Assembly: GCA_025201765.1 (NCBI GenBank)
Contig: MU623425.1
Location: forward strand, 62,001-126,000
Reading direction: 5' to 3'
Origin: Daldinia sp. FL1419
Lineage: Eukaryota; Ascomycota; Sordariomycetes; Xylariales; Hypoxylaceae
DNA: 64,000 bases
The notes beneath the pieces were generated by a model. It was not told where the DNA came from. It saw only the letters and a program-made list of their open reading frames with translations, and ran no database searches. This document shows positions 1 through 10,120 of the stretch, piece after piece (position 1 is the stretch's first letter; each line of letters begins with the position of its first letter). Position numbers and translations under genes: made by a program.

Positions 1-1535
1 TACACCGGCCCATCTTGAATAATGCCTACCTCTCTACCTAGCAGCAACTATTCTATTTTCCCCTCGTTCGTTCGTTTTGTCACGTACAATACCTACCTAC
101 CTACCTACCTAGTAAGCGCTAAAGGACCTGTCATCATCGTAGATTTGGGGCTCCCCGATTTCCTCTGACGGCGAACCCATGGTTCTGGAATACACGTGTA
201 ACCCGCTGCCACCACGCGGTGGTAATATGGGATATGTAGCACGTATGATCCGGACCAGAAAACGAAGCTTCGCTGCTGCGGGCTGGTGTTTATTGCCGTC
301 TGCGAGCCGGGTGGGGGGGGGGGGGGGGCGGGCACACGAGTTCTCGGCCGCTTCCAACCGGGCGATGTGATGTGATGTGCCCGTCGTCGGGATTTAACAA
401 GGTTCTGACAGGACCCTGGCGTGGTCCGGGTTTTGGTTTCTAGGACTGGAGCTGCAGATTTATGTACGGATGTGCGTGCGTATGCAAACATGTAGGCATG
501 TATGTTTGTATGTATGTATGTAGGTATGTAGATATGTATGTAGGTATGTACGCGCCCTGCGTGGGAACCCCATACGGCGGTTACCTCGGCGAGGTGGGGG
601 AAATTAGATGGATGTGGAAGACAGAAGCGAAGTGAAAGGAAGAGGTTTGGGAACTATTACGGGATTTATATACTACCTCCTCAGCTCGTCTCTCGATGAT
701 TTTCGAAGTCCTACATAACAATAAGCCTCGTCCTACTGGTGGCTTATGCGGTGGAACCCTCATCGTATGTAAGTAGCTAAATATCGATCTTTTTTTTATA
801 TATATTTCTGCGGTGGAAGGAAACACAGGTTGGAAACGAAAACAAGGAGCGGTGAATAGAATAGCATCATCAGCATAGATACTCGGATCAGCAGCGTGGA
901 GGAGGGCATAAACGTTTCCGTGAAACCCCCCTTCCCCCCCCAGCGTTTGCCGGCCGGACCCCAATGATAAGCTGGGGGGGGTTTCGTGTGTGATGGGAGG
1001 ATATGATTGGTTCCAGTTTGCTGCAGAAAATGGGCTACCGAATTGGCAGGTTGACCTGGGGGTAGCATACGATGGGACGTCATCTTATCTCTCTCGATGA
1101 GGATGTGGTCGAGATAGCAATTACGTGAGCTGAGCTGCTCCAACAGCTTAGAGATAACAACTCTAGCTACCGCTTCGTCTGCCGCTATCCGCTATTCCTA
1201 TCCCTACCTATGTAGATGTAAGGCAAAGGTGGCTTGCCTGCTAGGTTAGCTAGTAACTAACCTAGCCACCTTAGCTGTTGGTTTCGTACGTATGCCTGCT
1301 GGTTGGTTATCTCCGTCTCTGTATGCCTGTATGCCTGTGTACGTGTAGGACATGTGTATGTAATCTGAATCAATGTTGCAAATAATAAGAACTATATTTA
1401 AAGAGGCGGGTTTGGCTTATTCTTGTCCTCCAGCCCCCGTCCCATTCCAGTGGTTTCCTGGTTTTCCCTTGACTCGTAAACACCAGGGAACGTCGCACAA
1501 CGATCGATAGCCTCGATTCGACTCTGGAAACGACA
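1..1535. other. Intergenic, low-complexity DNA
   Basis: I see no supportable gene. The stretch holds CCTA repeats near 91-111, a run of 16 G at about 313-328, three GATGT units near 364-378, and a degenerate TATG/TAGG microsatellite at about 485-551. The ORFs present are repeat-rich and look like noise. The last few hundred bases should contain the promoter and 5' leader of the permease gene that starts at 1536. Confidence 0.6.
485..551. repeat. TATG-type microsatellite
   Basis: Degenerate tandem tetranucleotides (TATG, with TAGG and TTTG variants) run for roughly 65 bases in non-coding DNA. This is seen directly in the sequence; no function is implied. Confidence 0.75.
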
Positions 1536-3654
1536 ATGGCTGTTCACAGTGAACCGCAGGCGCCTGAGGAGGGCCGATTGCAGCCGCGGCTGTCGAGGTT
1601 GACGATGGTTGCCCTGACGTTTGCGATTTTGAAGTAGGCCGATTTAATAGTAGCAATGCATACCCTCATGCCGCCCTCATACCGCGATTAACACGGGCTA
1701 ACTACGTCGCTTTATAACAGCACCTGGATCGCTCTAGCAGGCTCAATTGGCCTCGTGCTTCCTTCCGGCGGCTCCGTCTCATTCCTTTACGGCTTCATAT
1801 TCTGTGTCCTGTGTAACCTAGCCCTCGCCGCCAGCCTCGGCGAGATGGCCGCGATATGGCCCACCGCGGGTGGACAATACCATTTCGTATACGCGCTTTG
1901 CACGGACAAGTGGAAGAAGTCTATGGTGGGCGATACCTGGGGCTCAACGGGGGAGACTGGTGGAATTGTAGGGAAGAGGAAGCTGACTTGAGAGTTTGTA
2001 GAGTTTCTGGGTCGGCTGGACGAATATCGCGGGTTGGCTTACACTTGTGACAACGGAGGGCTTCTTCGCTGGTATGTCTTTCCGCCTTCTCTCTCTATCT
2101 ACTTTCTGCTATACGATGAACTGTAAAAAGCTATATTGACATAATATTCCACGAGCAGCACAATTCATATCCGCTGCCGCAGTCATCGCTTCAAACGGCG
2201 CCTACGCGATCGAATCGTGGCGCACCTACCTAATCTTCCTCGCGATCGTAACCTTCACCACGGGGTCTAACATATGGGGGAATCGGATCCTGGGACGGTG
2301 GAATGACGCCGCTTTATACTGGTCATTGCTCGGGGTAGTCATCATTAGCATTGTCCTATTAACCACATCCGACAAGAACGACGCCAGATACGTCTTTGCT
2401 GAGTTCCAAAATGAAACGGGCTGGTCCGATGGAATGGCGTGGATCCTAGGCCTTCTTCAGAGCGCGCTGTCGCTCATCGGATTCGACGCCGCGCTGCACA
2501 TGACGGAAGAAATGCCGCGGCCGGCGGTCGATGCGCCGCGCGCGATCATCTACGCGGTTATTGTGGGCGGTGTTACCGGCGTGGCGTTTATACTTGTAAT
2601 CCTGTTTTGCATTACGGATCCGGATACCGTTCTGAGTACCCCGACGAATATGCCTATTTCTGAGCTGATACTCCAGGCGACGGGGAGTCGGGCTGCGGCT
2701 ACGATCTTGACGCTTATGTTGGCTGTGTGCTTTATTAATGGCACGAACGGCTGCGTGACTAGTTCGAGTAGGCTGTTGTATGCTATGGCTAGGGATAAGG
2801 GTATTGTGTATCACAACTAGTAAGCCTTTGCTTATTGCTCTCCCTTCCCCTTTCTTTTACTATACTCTCCTAAAGCACCCTTAACTGACACTCCTAGCTT
2901 CGCGCATATTACCCCTAAGCTCGACGTGCCCGTACGAACCATTATTTTTACCTTCACCTTTAATGTGCTCTTCGGCTTGCTCTACTTGGGACCATCCGTA
3001 GCCTTCAGCGCATACGCAGCTAGCACAACAATCTTCCTAAATGTGTCGTATGTGATACCAGTCATCGTGCTGCTGATTCGTGGTCGCGGGGTCCTGCGCC
3101 AGTATCAGGCTGAGAACGCGTACTTTGCTCTTGGGAAGGGTGGCTGGGCGCTGAATATCGTCGCCGCGATTTTCGTGATTGTTACTTCTGTGGTATGTGT
3201 GCTTGCTTTTCAGCTACGATATTTCCGATTATACCTTGTTTTCGGTAATCCGTAGCACGCGCGAGAAGAAATCTTGCTAATTGCTTTTAGTTCTTCTGTT
3301 TCCCAACCGGACTTCCTGTTTCCGCAGATGAGATGAGTAGGTGGATTCTTTGCTTTCCATGAGATCTACTTCACTAACCGGTTAATGATATATAAATAGA
3401 CTACGTGGTCGTTGTGATCGGCATCTTCATAATCTTGGTTGGGACGTACTGGATAATATATGGCAAGACCTTTGAAGGACCGGTAGGTTTCCCCCCGCTT
3501 CATCATTGCCTCTTGATATACCTGTTGAATTACAAGAGGGACCTACGGAAACTAACAGTGGAATTTATAGACGTTCGAGTCTATCATCGGACGTACTCCT
3601 GGAGACGAAGAAGCAGCATCGACCCCTGCCTCTGTTGCAGAGAAGGAAAAATAA
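1536..3654 (+). CDS. Amino-acid/choline-type permease (APC superfamily)
   Basis: Eight exons join in frame: 1536-1633, 1721-1925, 2002-2071, 2159-2819, 2898-3192, 3291-3336, 3400-3482 and 3571-3654. The product has 513 residues. It is an integral membrane transporter of the APC superfamily, closest in pattern to the fungal amino-acid/choline (GABA permease, Hnm1-like) group. Family signatures are a GGQYH motif after the second membrane segment, a DAALHMTEEMP motif in the middle, and an FFCFPTGLPV segment late in the protein. Many hydrophobic segments are visible. The N-terminal cytosolic part is short (about 30 residues), whereas family members often carry 40-60, so an upstream exon could be missing. 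The C-terminus is a short hydrophilic tail. The substrate cannot be told from sequence; GABA, choline or another amine are possible. The second intron uses donor GTGGGC, which is the weakest junction. Confidence 0.88.
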
Positions 3655-5155
3655 TCGGCCAATGGCCAGGATTAGAGGGGATACTCGCATGATTAAAAGG
3701 TACTCAAGCCGCATATTTCTTTTTTACCAGACACCAGGTGAAATATAAAATATAGGTAGATCCTTTATTGTTTGCCCTAATTATCAACGGCGTTCAGGGT
3801 TTTCGAACTTAGGTTAAAGGGGTATAAGACATCGGGGAGATCAACAACCCATAGAAAAGACCCAGAGATACACTTAATTATACGGATTATAAGCTTAGGA
3901 GAGACGGAATATTTAAGTGCCTTAATGATCGCCTAGTATATCATCTCGGGTTTTCCAGGGCGTCAAAGCATCAAGAAGGTTGTTTACAATCAAGCACTTG
4001 GGGTGTCATTTAAGTAAGGTAACTGAGTGCGTAGATATCGTCTCTCGAGGGACGTTTGGTCAAGTGGTAGACGCACCCTTTCGGGGTTCAGTTCGAACCC
4101 CACCCATTGCGCGTTACTATCAATTATTTGATAGCTGGCAGCCATCAATGTACAATTAAACCAGTTACTGGCGCTTTCGAGCAACTAACTAGAATGGCCT
4201 CGTGCATTGATTCCGGCTCGTGGGAACTCGGGGGTTATGGTGGGTTCTGGGGACTTTCATTGCGGGATTCCGGGGGACGATTTTTTTGGTTTTTTTTTTG
4301 TTTTTAAATATAAATACATATATGGGTAGGTAGCTAATGGAGGACTATCCTCCTATTAAATTAATTATCATAAAATGCGAAGCGGTTGGTTGGGCTGTCC
4401 AAACGATGTGTTAAGCCGACTTGCCTCACTCGCCTGTTATATCAAATATATATATTATAAGATGGTGTCAATAAATTGCAGCTACTCACAAAATGTCAAG
4501 CAGCCCCTATATAAGCTAAATAATATGTTCATTCGTGATGGGGTATTTACGTGATATAGCATATCTACTCTTAACAAATCTTACAACACACCTGAATCCC
4601 TCTAGGACTGGGTGTTGGTATCATAACCGATCCACAACCTTAAACATACAATAAAATTTCTCTCTTGACCGAGACGAAGCTCTCCGTAAAATGTCAGACC
4701 TGTGGCCGGCTAGCCCAGGTATGCGAAAACGCCGGGTAATGCGATGATTGGTATTGAGTCCCTCGCGATGTCTGTCCTACACCCTCCTTGTCCTGCTCGA
4801 GTCATATTTTTAACACACTCGCCACTCTAAAAAAGAATTTTTGAAGAAAAAAAAAGGCCGGACGATAATGGCCTTTGATGATTAGTTACCAGAGGGCCTA
4901 CTCTAACCTAGAGCATTGGCGCTGTCTGGAACGTCCACGCCGCTTATACCCGATTGAAGGATGGTAGAGCATATATAGACCCGATTTTGTTGCTTTCAAC
5001 AAGATCCGATACCAAAGAAATACCGAGTTCCAGAAAGTAATCGACGGGCCAAAAGATTAGCTTGTCAAAAGCTATTATAGGGGCTGTTAAATCTCGGCGC
5101 GGCGGGAACAGAAGGGGAGACCTCCCCCGTTCTTCCATGCCAAACGTCTGCTGAT
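3655..5155. other. Intergenic between permease and DUF3405 gene
   Basis: No convincing gene. It contains a tRNA-like fragment (4049-4104), a T-rich tract near 4280-4305 and a short A-run near 4845. The permease and the next gene are convergent, so both 3' ends and terminators must lie here. No sharp terminator can be assigned. Confidence 0.6.
4049..4104 (+). other. tRNA-like relic with A-box and B-box
   Basis: The segment has a D-arm-like TGGTCAAGTGGTA (Pol III A-box) and a GTTCGAACCCC (B-box, T-loop) only about 20 bases further on. An anticodon arm could form with loop CTTTCGG, but the 5' side of the T stem is absent and no matching 7-bp acceptor stem closes the structure. It is therefore best read as a truncated tRNA or tRNA-derived fragment, not a working gene. 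Confidence 0.3.
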
Positions 5156-7484
5156 TTAAGAGTATGGAAGATTCGATTCGCTCCTATACCCAGGTTCTGT
5201 AGGCTCAACATCTTTTATGGGGTGAAGCAACATCGGTGGTAAGCAAGGACGCCCATAGAGCTCCTCCCACTCTTTACCACCTACGTTGGTGTCTTCCCAA
5301 CCCATAAAATTCAGATACAATCGCTGGGGCGGATTTGCTCTGTAATACCAGGTGCTTCCGCGGTATCTGGCTTCCCGTCCCCAACCCATGGCGGAGCCGA
5401 CGTTTCCACTTTCTCCCTTGGGGCCACCATTGAACCACCGAGCGAGGTCCTCGCCCTTCCAAGGCCTATCGAAGAAGACGGGCATTGGGACGTAAACTGC
5501 CTTGAGGCCGTGGAGGAGCGCGGTGGTCTGCGTGACCATTTCTGACGAGATATGGTTTCCACGAAGGTTCTCGACGTGCATGATATCAAGAAGCCTTTTG
5601 GACACTCTCGAATGTGTCACAATGGTTGCCCTCCTTGGTAAATCCGTAGTTGCATGTGTGGAATCGTTAAATCCCCAAAGTTCATTGCCACTGATCCATG
5701 AGCTGTTGATGGGGTTAAAAATCGGAGCGACAGTAATCAGATCCGCCTCTTCACCCACGCCCCACGCGTAGTTGTCGTCTTCGGGCTTTGCGACAGGCGG
5801 CTTTGGCCCAACAGGGTTGACAAAGGGCAGTTTTGGGGGCCCCCATACTGTATCCTTCCCAGATACATGCTCAACCTCTTTCCGGAATTTTGTATCATAA
5901 TTACCGTGAATGGATGGGATATAATATCGCTCGTTGCGTTCCCATAATCCTCGGCGTGGTTGGCGTTTGGCAAACGAGGCCAGCTTCTCGACGAAATCGT
6001 AGTTATGGCCAGTAACTCTTGCGTCGATCTCCCAATTCCAAATATAATCGAATTCGGGGAACTCTTGGGCAAACTTTTGAACTGACAGCCACTGCGAGAC
6101 GTGTACAGTCGCCTTCTTAGGGTCGATCTTAGGGTACATAGTCTGCGTAGCTTCGTCATTCCAAAGGATAGCAATATCCCTAAACTCTGGAGGAATGTTT
6201 CTTTGTAGGACATATTGGTAAGTTTCCTCATCCTCCCAAATCGCGTAGTTGGTGTCCTTGACGTGAACGAAGAGAAATACTTGGTACAAACCTCCGGTGC
6301 GCAACGAAAGCTCGGCGATTAAAGATCGAATCACTTGTTTGTCATTTTCAGTATACTCCTTGCCTGTGTAGGTCCGCAGCAAAAGTGCCGTTCTCTCTTC
6401 ACGAGCAGCCGTAGGCTTGGACGTCCCAGGTTTGCGTCTTTCGAGGAGACCTCTCCTTCGCCGTATTGATGATCTCCCCTTTCTCAAATCTTCCTTAGGC
6501 TGAGGGGACTCCAAAATACCAGTATCGCTCTCGCCATCACCATCGATAACCGAGGCACTCGAATTTTGACGCGTGTACACGGTGGTGAGGTATGGATTAG
6601 ACTGTCCCTTCATATCGTAACGAGCCTTATTCTTTAGGGTGCACTTCTCTTGCAGTAGACCCCAGCGAACACTGTCCCAGTCGATGGACGAAACTGAGTG
6701 ATCATTGTCTGCCTTATAGCCGTAAATACCTAATCGTGTCTCTCGCTCGTAACATAAATTCCCATCCATGCCGAGAGCATCATAGCTTCCAAATCCGGGT
6801 TCGGGGAACTTCTTCGGTTGGCCTTTGAACACAAACACATCCCCCGCGGGCGCGCCACCTGGCCCTTCGCAAGGCACATACTCAGCTTTCTCAGCAAGCC
6901 ATGCCTTTTCGTTATATTTAGGGTATGGATTGTAGACGTAAGGTTTATGCTCGGTAAAGCGTGGTTTGTTCTGGGTGAGTGCCAAGTGGTCATCGATGGT
7001 TAGATGTCGTTTCTTGTCAGGGTCCAGAGTATTAAGCGTCTGCCCAAATAAAGTATCGGCGCCAGGTTCTCTATAGTATTGTTAGGACTTGTAGCATGGT
7101 GATTAATAGCTCGACTTACTTAGCTAGCGCCTCGTACTCTCTATCAAATTGCTCCCGTAGGTCTTCCTCCCTTTGCTCCTCTTCCTTGTGCTTCTCTTCC
7201 TCTTGTTCCTCTTCTTTCTTTTGCTCGTGAACTTCTGCATGAGGAAGTTGAGGTTGAACTTGAGCTTGACTTTGCTCATCGCTACTAGGACCGGTCGCTG
7301 GCTTAGTCCCCGTATCACCTTTTAGAGGAGCCTGTACCGAGCCAGAGCTCCCATCAAACCATCCTGCCGTATGAGGGGTGGTAGATCCATGCAGCAAGAC
7401 CCAGTATAAGATCGCTACAAAGACTGCGAAGAGTAGGAGACCTCTCGGTCGTGATAACAATCGACGGGGTTGTACCGCCAACAT
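5156..7484 (-). CDS. DUF3405 family type II membrane protein
   Basis: Two exons, 7120-7484 and 5156-7070, join through a GTAAGT...CTATAG intron into 759 residues. Residues about 15-31 form a single membrane segment close to the N-terminus. It is followed by a charged Glu/Lys/Gln-rich stretch (about 85-120) likely to be coiled, and then a large globular domain. The domain matches the fungal DUF3405 family (PF11885) by its NWEIDARVTGH block, the AILWNDEA segment and the RGLWERNERYYIPS block. Topology and domain suggest a Golgi or secretory-pathway lumenal enzyme, possibly glycosyltransferase-like, but the family's reaction is not established to my knowledge. Start is the ATG at 7484. The large exon is open upstream of its first ATG, which supports the splice model rather than an internal start. 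Confidence 0.88.
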
Positions 7485-8900
7485 CTTTTCGAGCTAATTG
7501 GAGGGATAGACGCGGCTTATGGGTCGGAAGGCGATAAGTCGGTATCGCCAGATTTATGCAAGATCGAAAGATAGGAACATGGCGAGATCACTTAATTATC
7601 TGCTCAGTCTGAATACCGGTGTTCACCTGGAATCAAGATAGAAAAGTCAATTATGCTGGTCGCTTGGTTGACTCGAGGCTTGTATTGTGAATTGGATTCC
7701 TAGCTTAGGAATTTGATCTACGGTTTGTGGTAGATTGGATTTCAGTGGCTTCGGCAGGGAATCGTCTTAAACTAACAGTGTCGTCCGAAGGTCTACCCAC
7801 AGTGGACTTGAAAATGCGACAATGAAGAAAGAATAACGATAAAATGAGCGTAGGGGGTTAACGTAACAGTGGACAACCGGTCGGATAAAGAAGATTACGA
7901 CAGCACTCAGAAAGGCCCGGGGCGAAGTATAAAAAAAATAAAAAAAAAATAAAAAGTTGGTGACGAGTACTGTTAAGAAGAACGAAGGGTGAATCATCCC
8001 ATAGGAGGAAAAAAAAACCAAGCTCGAGGGATGTGTAGAATAGAAGGGGCATAAAAAAAAGTAGGGAAAAAGGGACTGGGGAAGCGCAAATCTCGCGAGG
8101 TCTTGGCCGTGGTGATCAACACCAAAGCAGATCAAGTGGGATACTTGAAATTGGGACCCCCTTCACTCTCCCCTTTTTAGGAAAAATGTTGAAGGTTCAA
8201 AAAGATGAAAAAGATGCGCGACAGGGTCAACGATTACCGACACTTGTGGCGCTATAAGGGACTTACATGTGCGACTAGGGATGATAGGTATCCTATACAT
8301 TGATGCTATAATTTGACAAGGTGTTCTTACTATAATCTATGTATCGTTTTGCGTTTATCTGAGCTGAGGAGTACATGAGAGTGTGGGGGGATTAATGACT
8401 AATTTCAGGCCAAGAAGTTACTCATACTGGAGTTAAGCTAAACTAAAAGTACATAGATTCACCGTTCGTGCATTCCTCTTGCAATATCGTCAATTTAGCG
8501 GCCCCCCAGTCTAAAATTTGCAGGTATCGCAAGACGCTTTGCTCATATACTGCCCTGCTCATATTCTTTAGTATTCGAGAGTACTATGTAAGGTAAAGAT
8601 AAGACAAAGTCTGACATGGCTAATTGATCAAATCTGCCGTGCAACTCAGGTACAAAGAGGGGGGGGACCTAGAATCATTTGTAAGGTACGTATAATACAT
8701 ATGTAAAAGTACGTAGCTGTGCTTCGTGGACGATTTAGCTTGAATGCCTGTTTAAGTAGTTGAACGGGTGGCTACTGCTACTCGAGGTTGAGCTCAATAC
8801 TAACTTATCTCAGCAGGCTCAGACTAGGAGGACGGTTTTTCTTTGTACCTTTTGAGCCACAGCACTTTTTAGCCAATTAGACCCCTGACATACCCCTCCC
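7485..8900. other. Intergenic, upstream of DUF3405 gene
   Basis: No supportable gene. ORFs at 7767-8135 on the minus strand are Phe/Leu-rich translations of A-rich DNA. This side should hold the DUF3405 promoter. The A-rich patch at 7925-8060 is the only compositional feature. Confidence 0.6.
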
Positions 8901-8915
8901 ACCAAAAACCGTCTC

Positions 8916-8933
8916 CTAATTTAAGGTATGAAT
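8916..8933 (+). repeat. Left inverted repeat of AT-rich block
   Basis: Eighteen bases matching the reverse complement of 10094-10111 with one T/C difference. They lie exactly at the transition from mixed composition to AT-rich DNA. Confidence 0.6.
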
Positions 8934-9372
8934 ATGATTGTTTGTATATAAACCTACCACATCAAAAATCCTAAATATCAAAATAATCATTACAATTGAG
9001 AAATAAACATCAAAATTTATTTTAATATATATAATTAAGCTATTGCAAATCTAATACAATTTTTTTAGTATTTTTACAATATTTAATTATTAATATATTT
9101 CATAAAAAGAAATTTATCATCATTCCTATCATCACTCTTATTATCACTATCATCACCTCTTCAATTACCATACAATACACCAAATAATTTTTCTTCTAAA
9201 TTATTAACATACCTATCAATATATCCAAATTCCCATAATATATCCAAACCCTCAATATATCCAAACCCTCAATACAAAACTAATCTACTACTTTTTCAAT
9301 TTACCTAAATTACTTTTAAACTACTTGCTAACATATTTCAAAAACCCTAAACCCTAATCTCTAACCGAACCA

Positions 9373-9545
9373 CTCGTATTTATCCTCAATCACTTACGTT
9401 TATTCTTAATTACTCGTATTTATCCTCAACCGCTCGCATTTATCCTCAACTACTCATATTTATCCTCAACCACTCGCATTTATCTTTAATTGCTTGTATT
9501 TATCCTTAACCACTCGCATTTATCCTCAACTACTCGTATTTATTC
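9373..9545 (+). repeat. 20-bp minisatellite, about 8.6 copies
   Basis: Contiguous 20-bp units built on CTCGCATTTATCCTCAAC plus two bases. Units differ from one another mostly at C/T and G/A positions, for example CTTACGTTTATTC against CTCGTATTTATCC. That is the transition pattern expected from RIP or cytosine deamination. The array sits inside the AT-rich block. Confidence 0.85.
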
Positions 9546-10093
9546 AATGTGAATTACGTATTTAAATTTAAATTAAACGCAACATCAAAAAATCAAACTC
9601 TTAAATAATAATATAAATGTACCCAAAACTAAAAAAGGCTACTTTTAAACTATCAACAAAATTTGGGATTAATTGAAATATTATTGGTTATATTATTACT
9701 AAGTATTATGCGCAATTTTTACCCTTCAAATCCAATAATATATTAATATTACAATAAAAAAATCAGGAAAAATACTAACAGGCTTTAAAATACTTATTAC
9801 TAGCCCTCACTGCTTGTACAAAATGAATAAAGCATTTCGTTACTTTGCTATCACTTAATAAGGGTGGTGTATGTGTGTATGCAATACTCAAAAATTTTAA
9901 TTACGCATAATATTTTTATTTTCTTATTCTTTTATTATACTATATAAAAATTAGATACAAAGCTTTATATCAACTATCGCTACCTCCAACCGTTTAAATA
10001 TTAAAAATATTTATTTTTATTATTTAATTATTAATTATTTTTATAAATAAAATTATTTTTATGGTATTATAGTCAATAAACTTAAAAAATTAC

Positions 10094-10111
10094 ATTCATA
10101 CCTTAGATTAG
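10094..10111 (-). repeat. Right inverted repeat of AT-rich block
   Basis: ATTCATACCTTAGATTAG, the inverted partner of 8916-8933. AT-rich sequence ends here and mixed-composition DNA resumes. Confidence 0.6.
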
Positions 10112-10120
10112 AATTTTTGG

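Larger units (their letters stand above)
8902..10120. mobile_element. AT-rich block bounded by inverted repeats, likely decayed DNA transposon or MITE
   Basis: A sharply AT-rich, gene-free block is bracketed by an imperfect inverted repeat. The left copy, CTAATTTAAGGTATGAAT (8916-8933), matches the reverse complement of the right copy (10094-10111) at 17 of 18 positions; the single mismatch is a T/C transition. A shared CCAAAAA/TTTTTGG pair lies just outside (8902-8908 and 10114-10120), with a small length difference between. No transposase ORF survives, and I could not identify a target-site duplication. Heavy AT bias and C/T transition differences fit repeat-induced point mutation (RIP) of a DNA element, which is inference. 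A chance inverted repeat is the alternative. Confidence 0.5.

Noticed and set aside
105..491. 128-codon minus-strand ORF near the left edge
   Set aside because: It spans a G-run and microsatellite sequence; the Pro run is a translation artefact.
9340..9368. Window lies at a chromosome end
   Set aside because: Only two or three decayed CCCTAA units, internal, with housekeeping genes on both sides.
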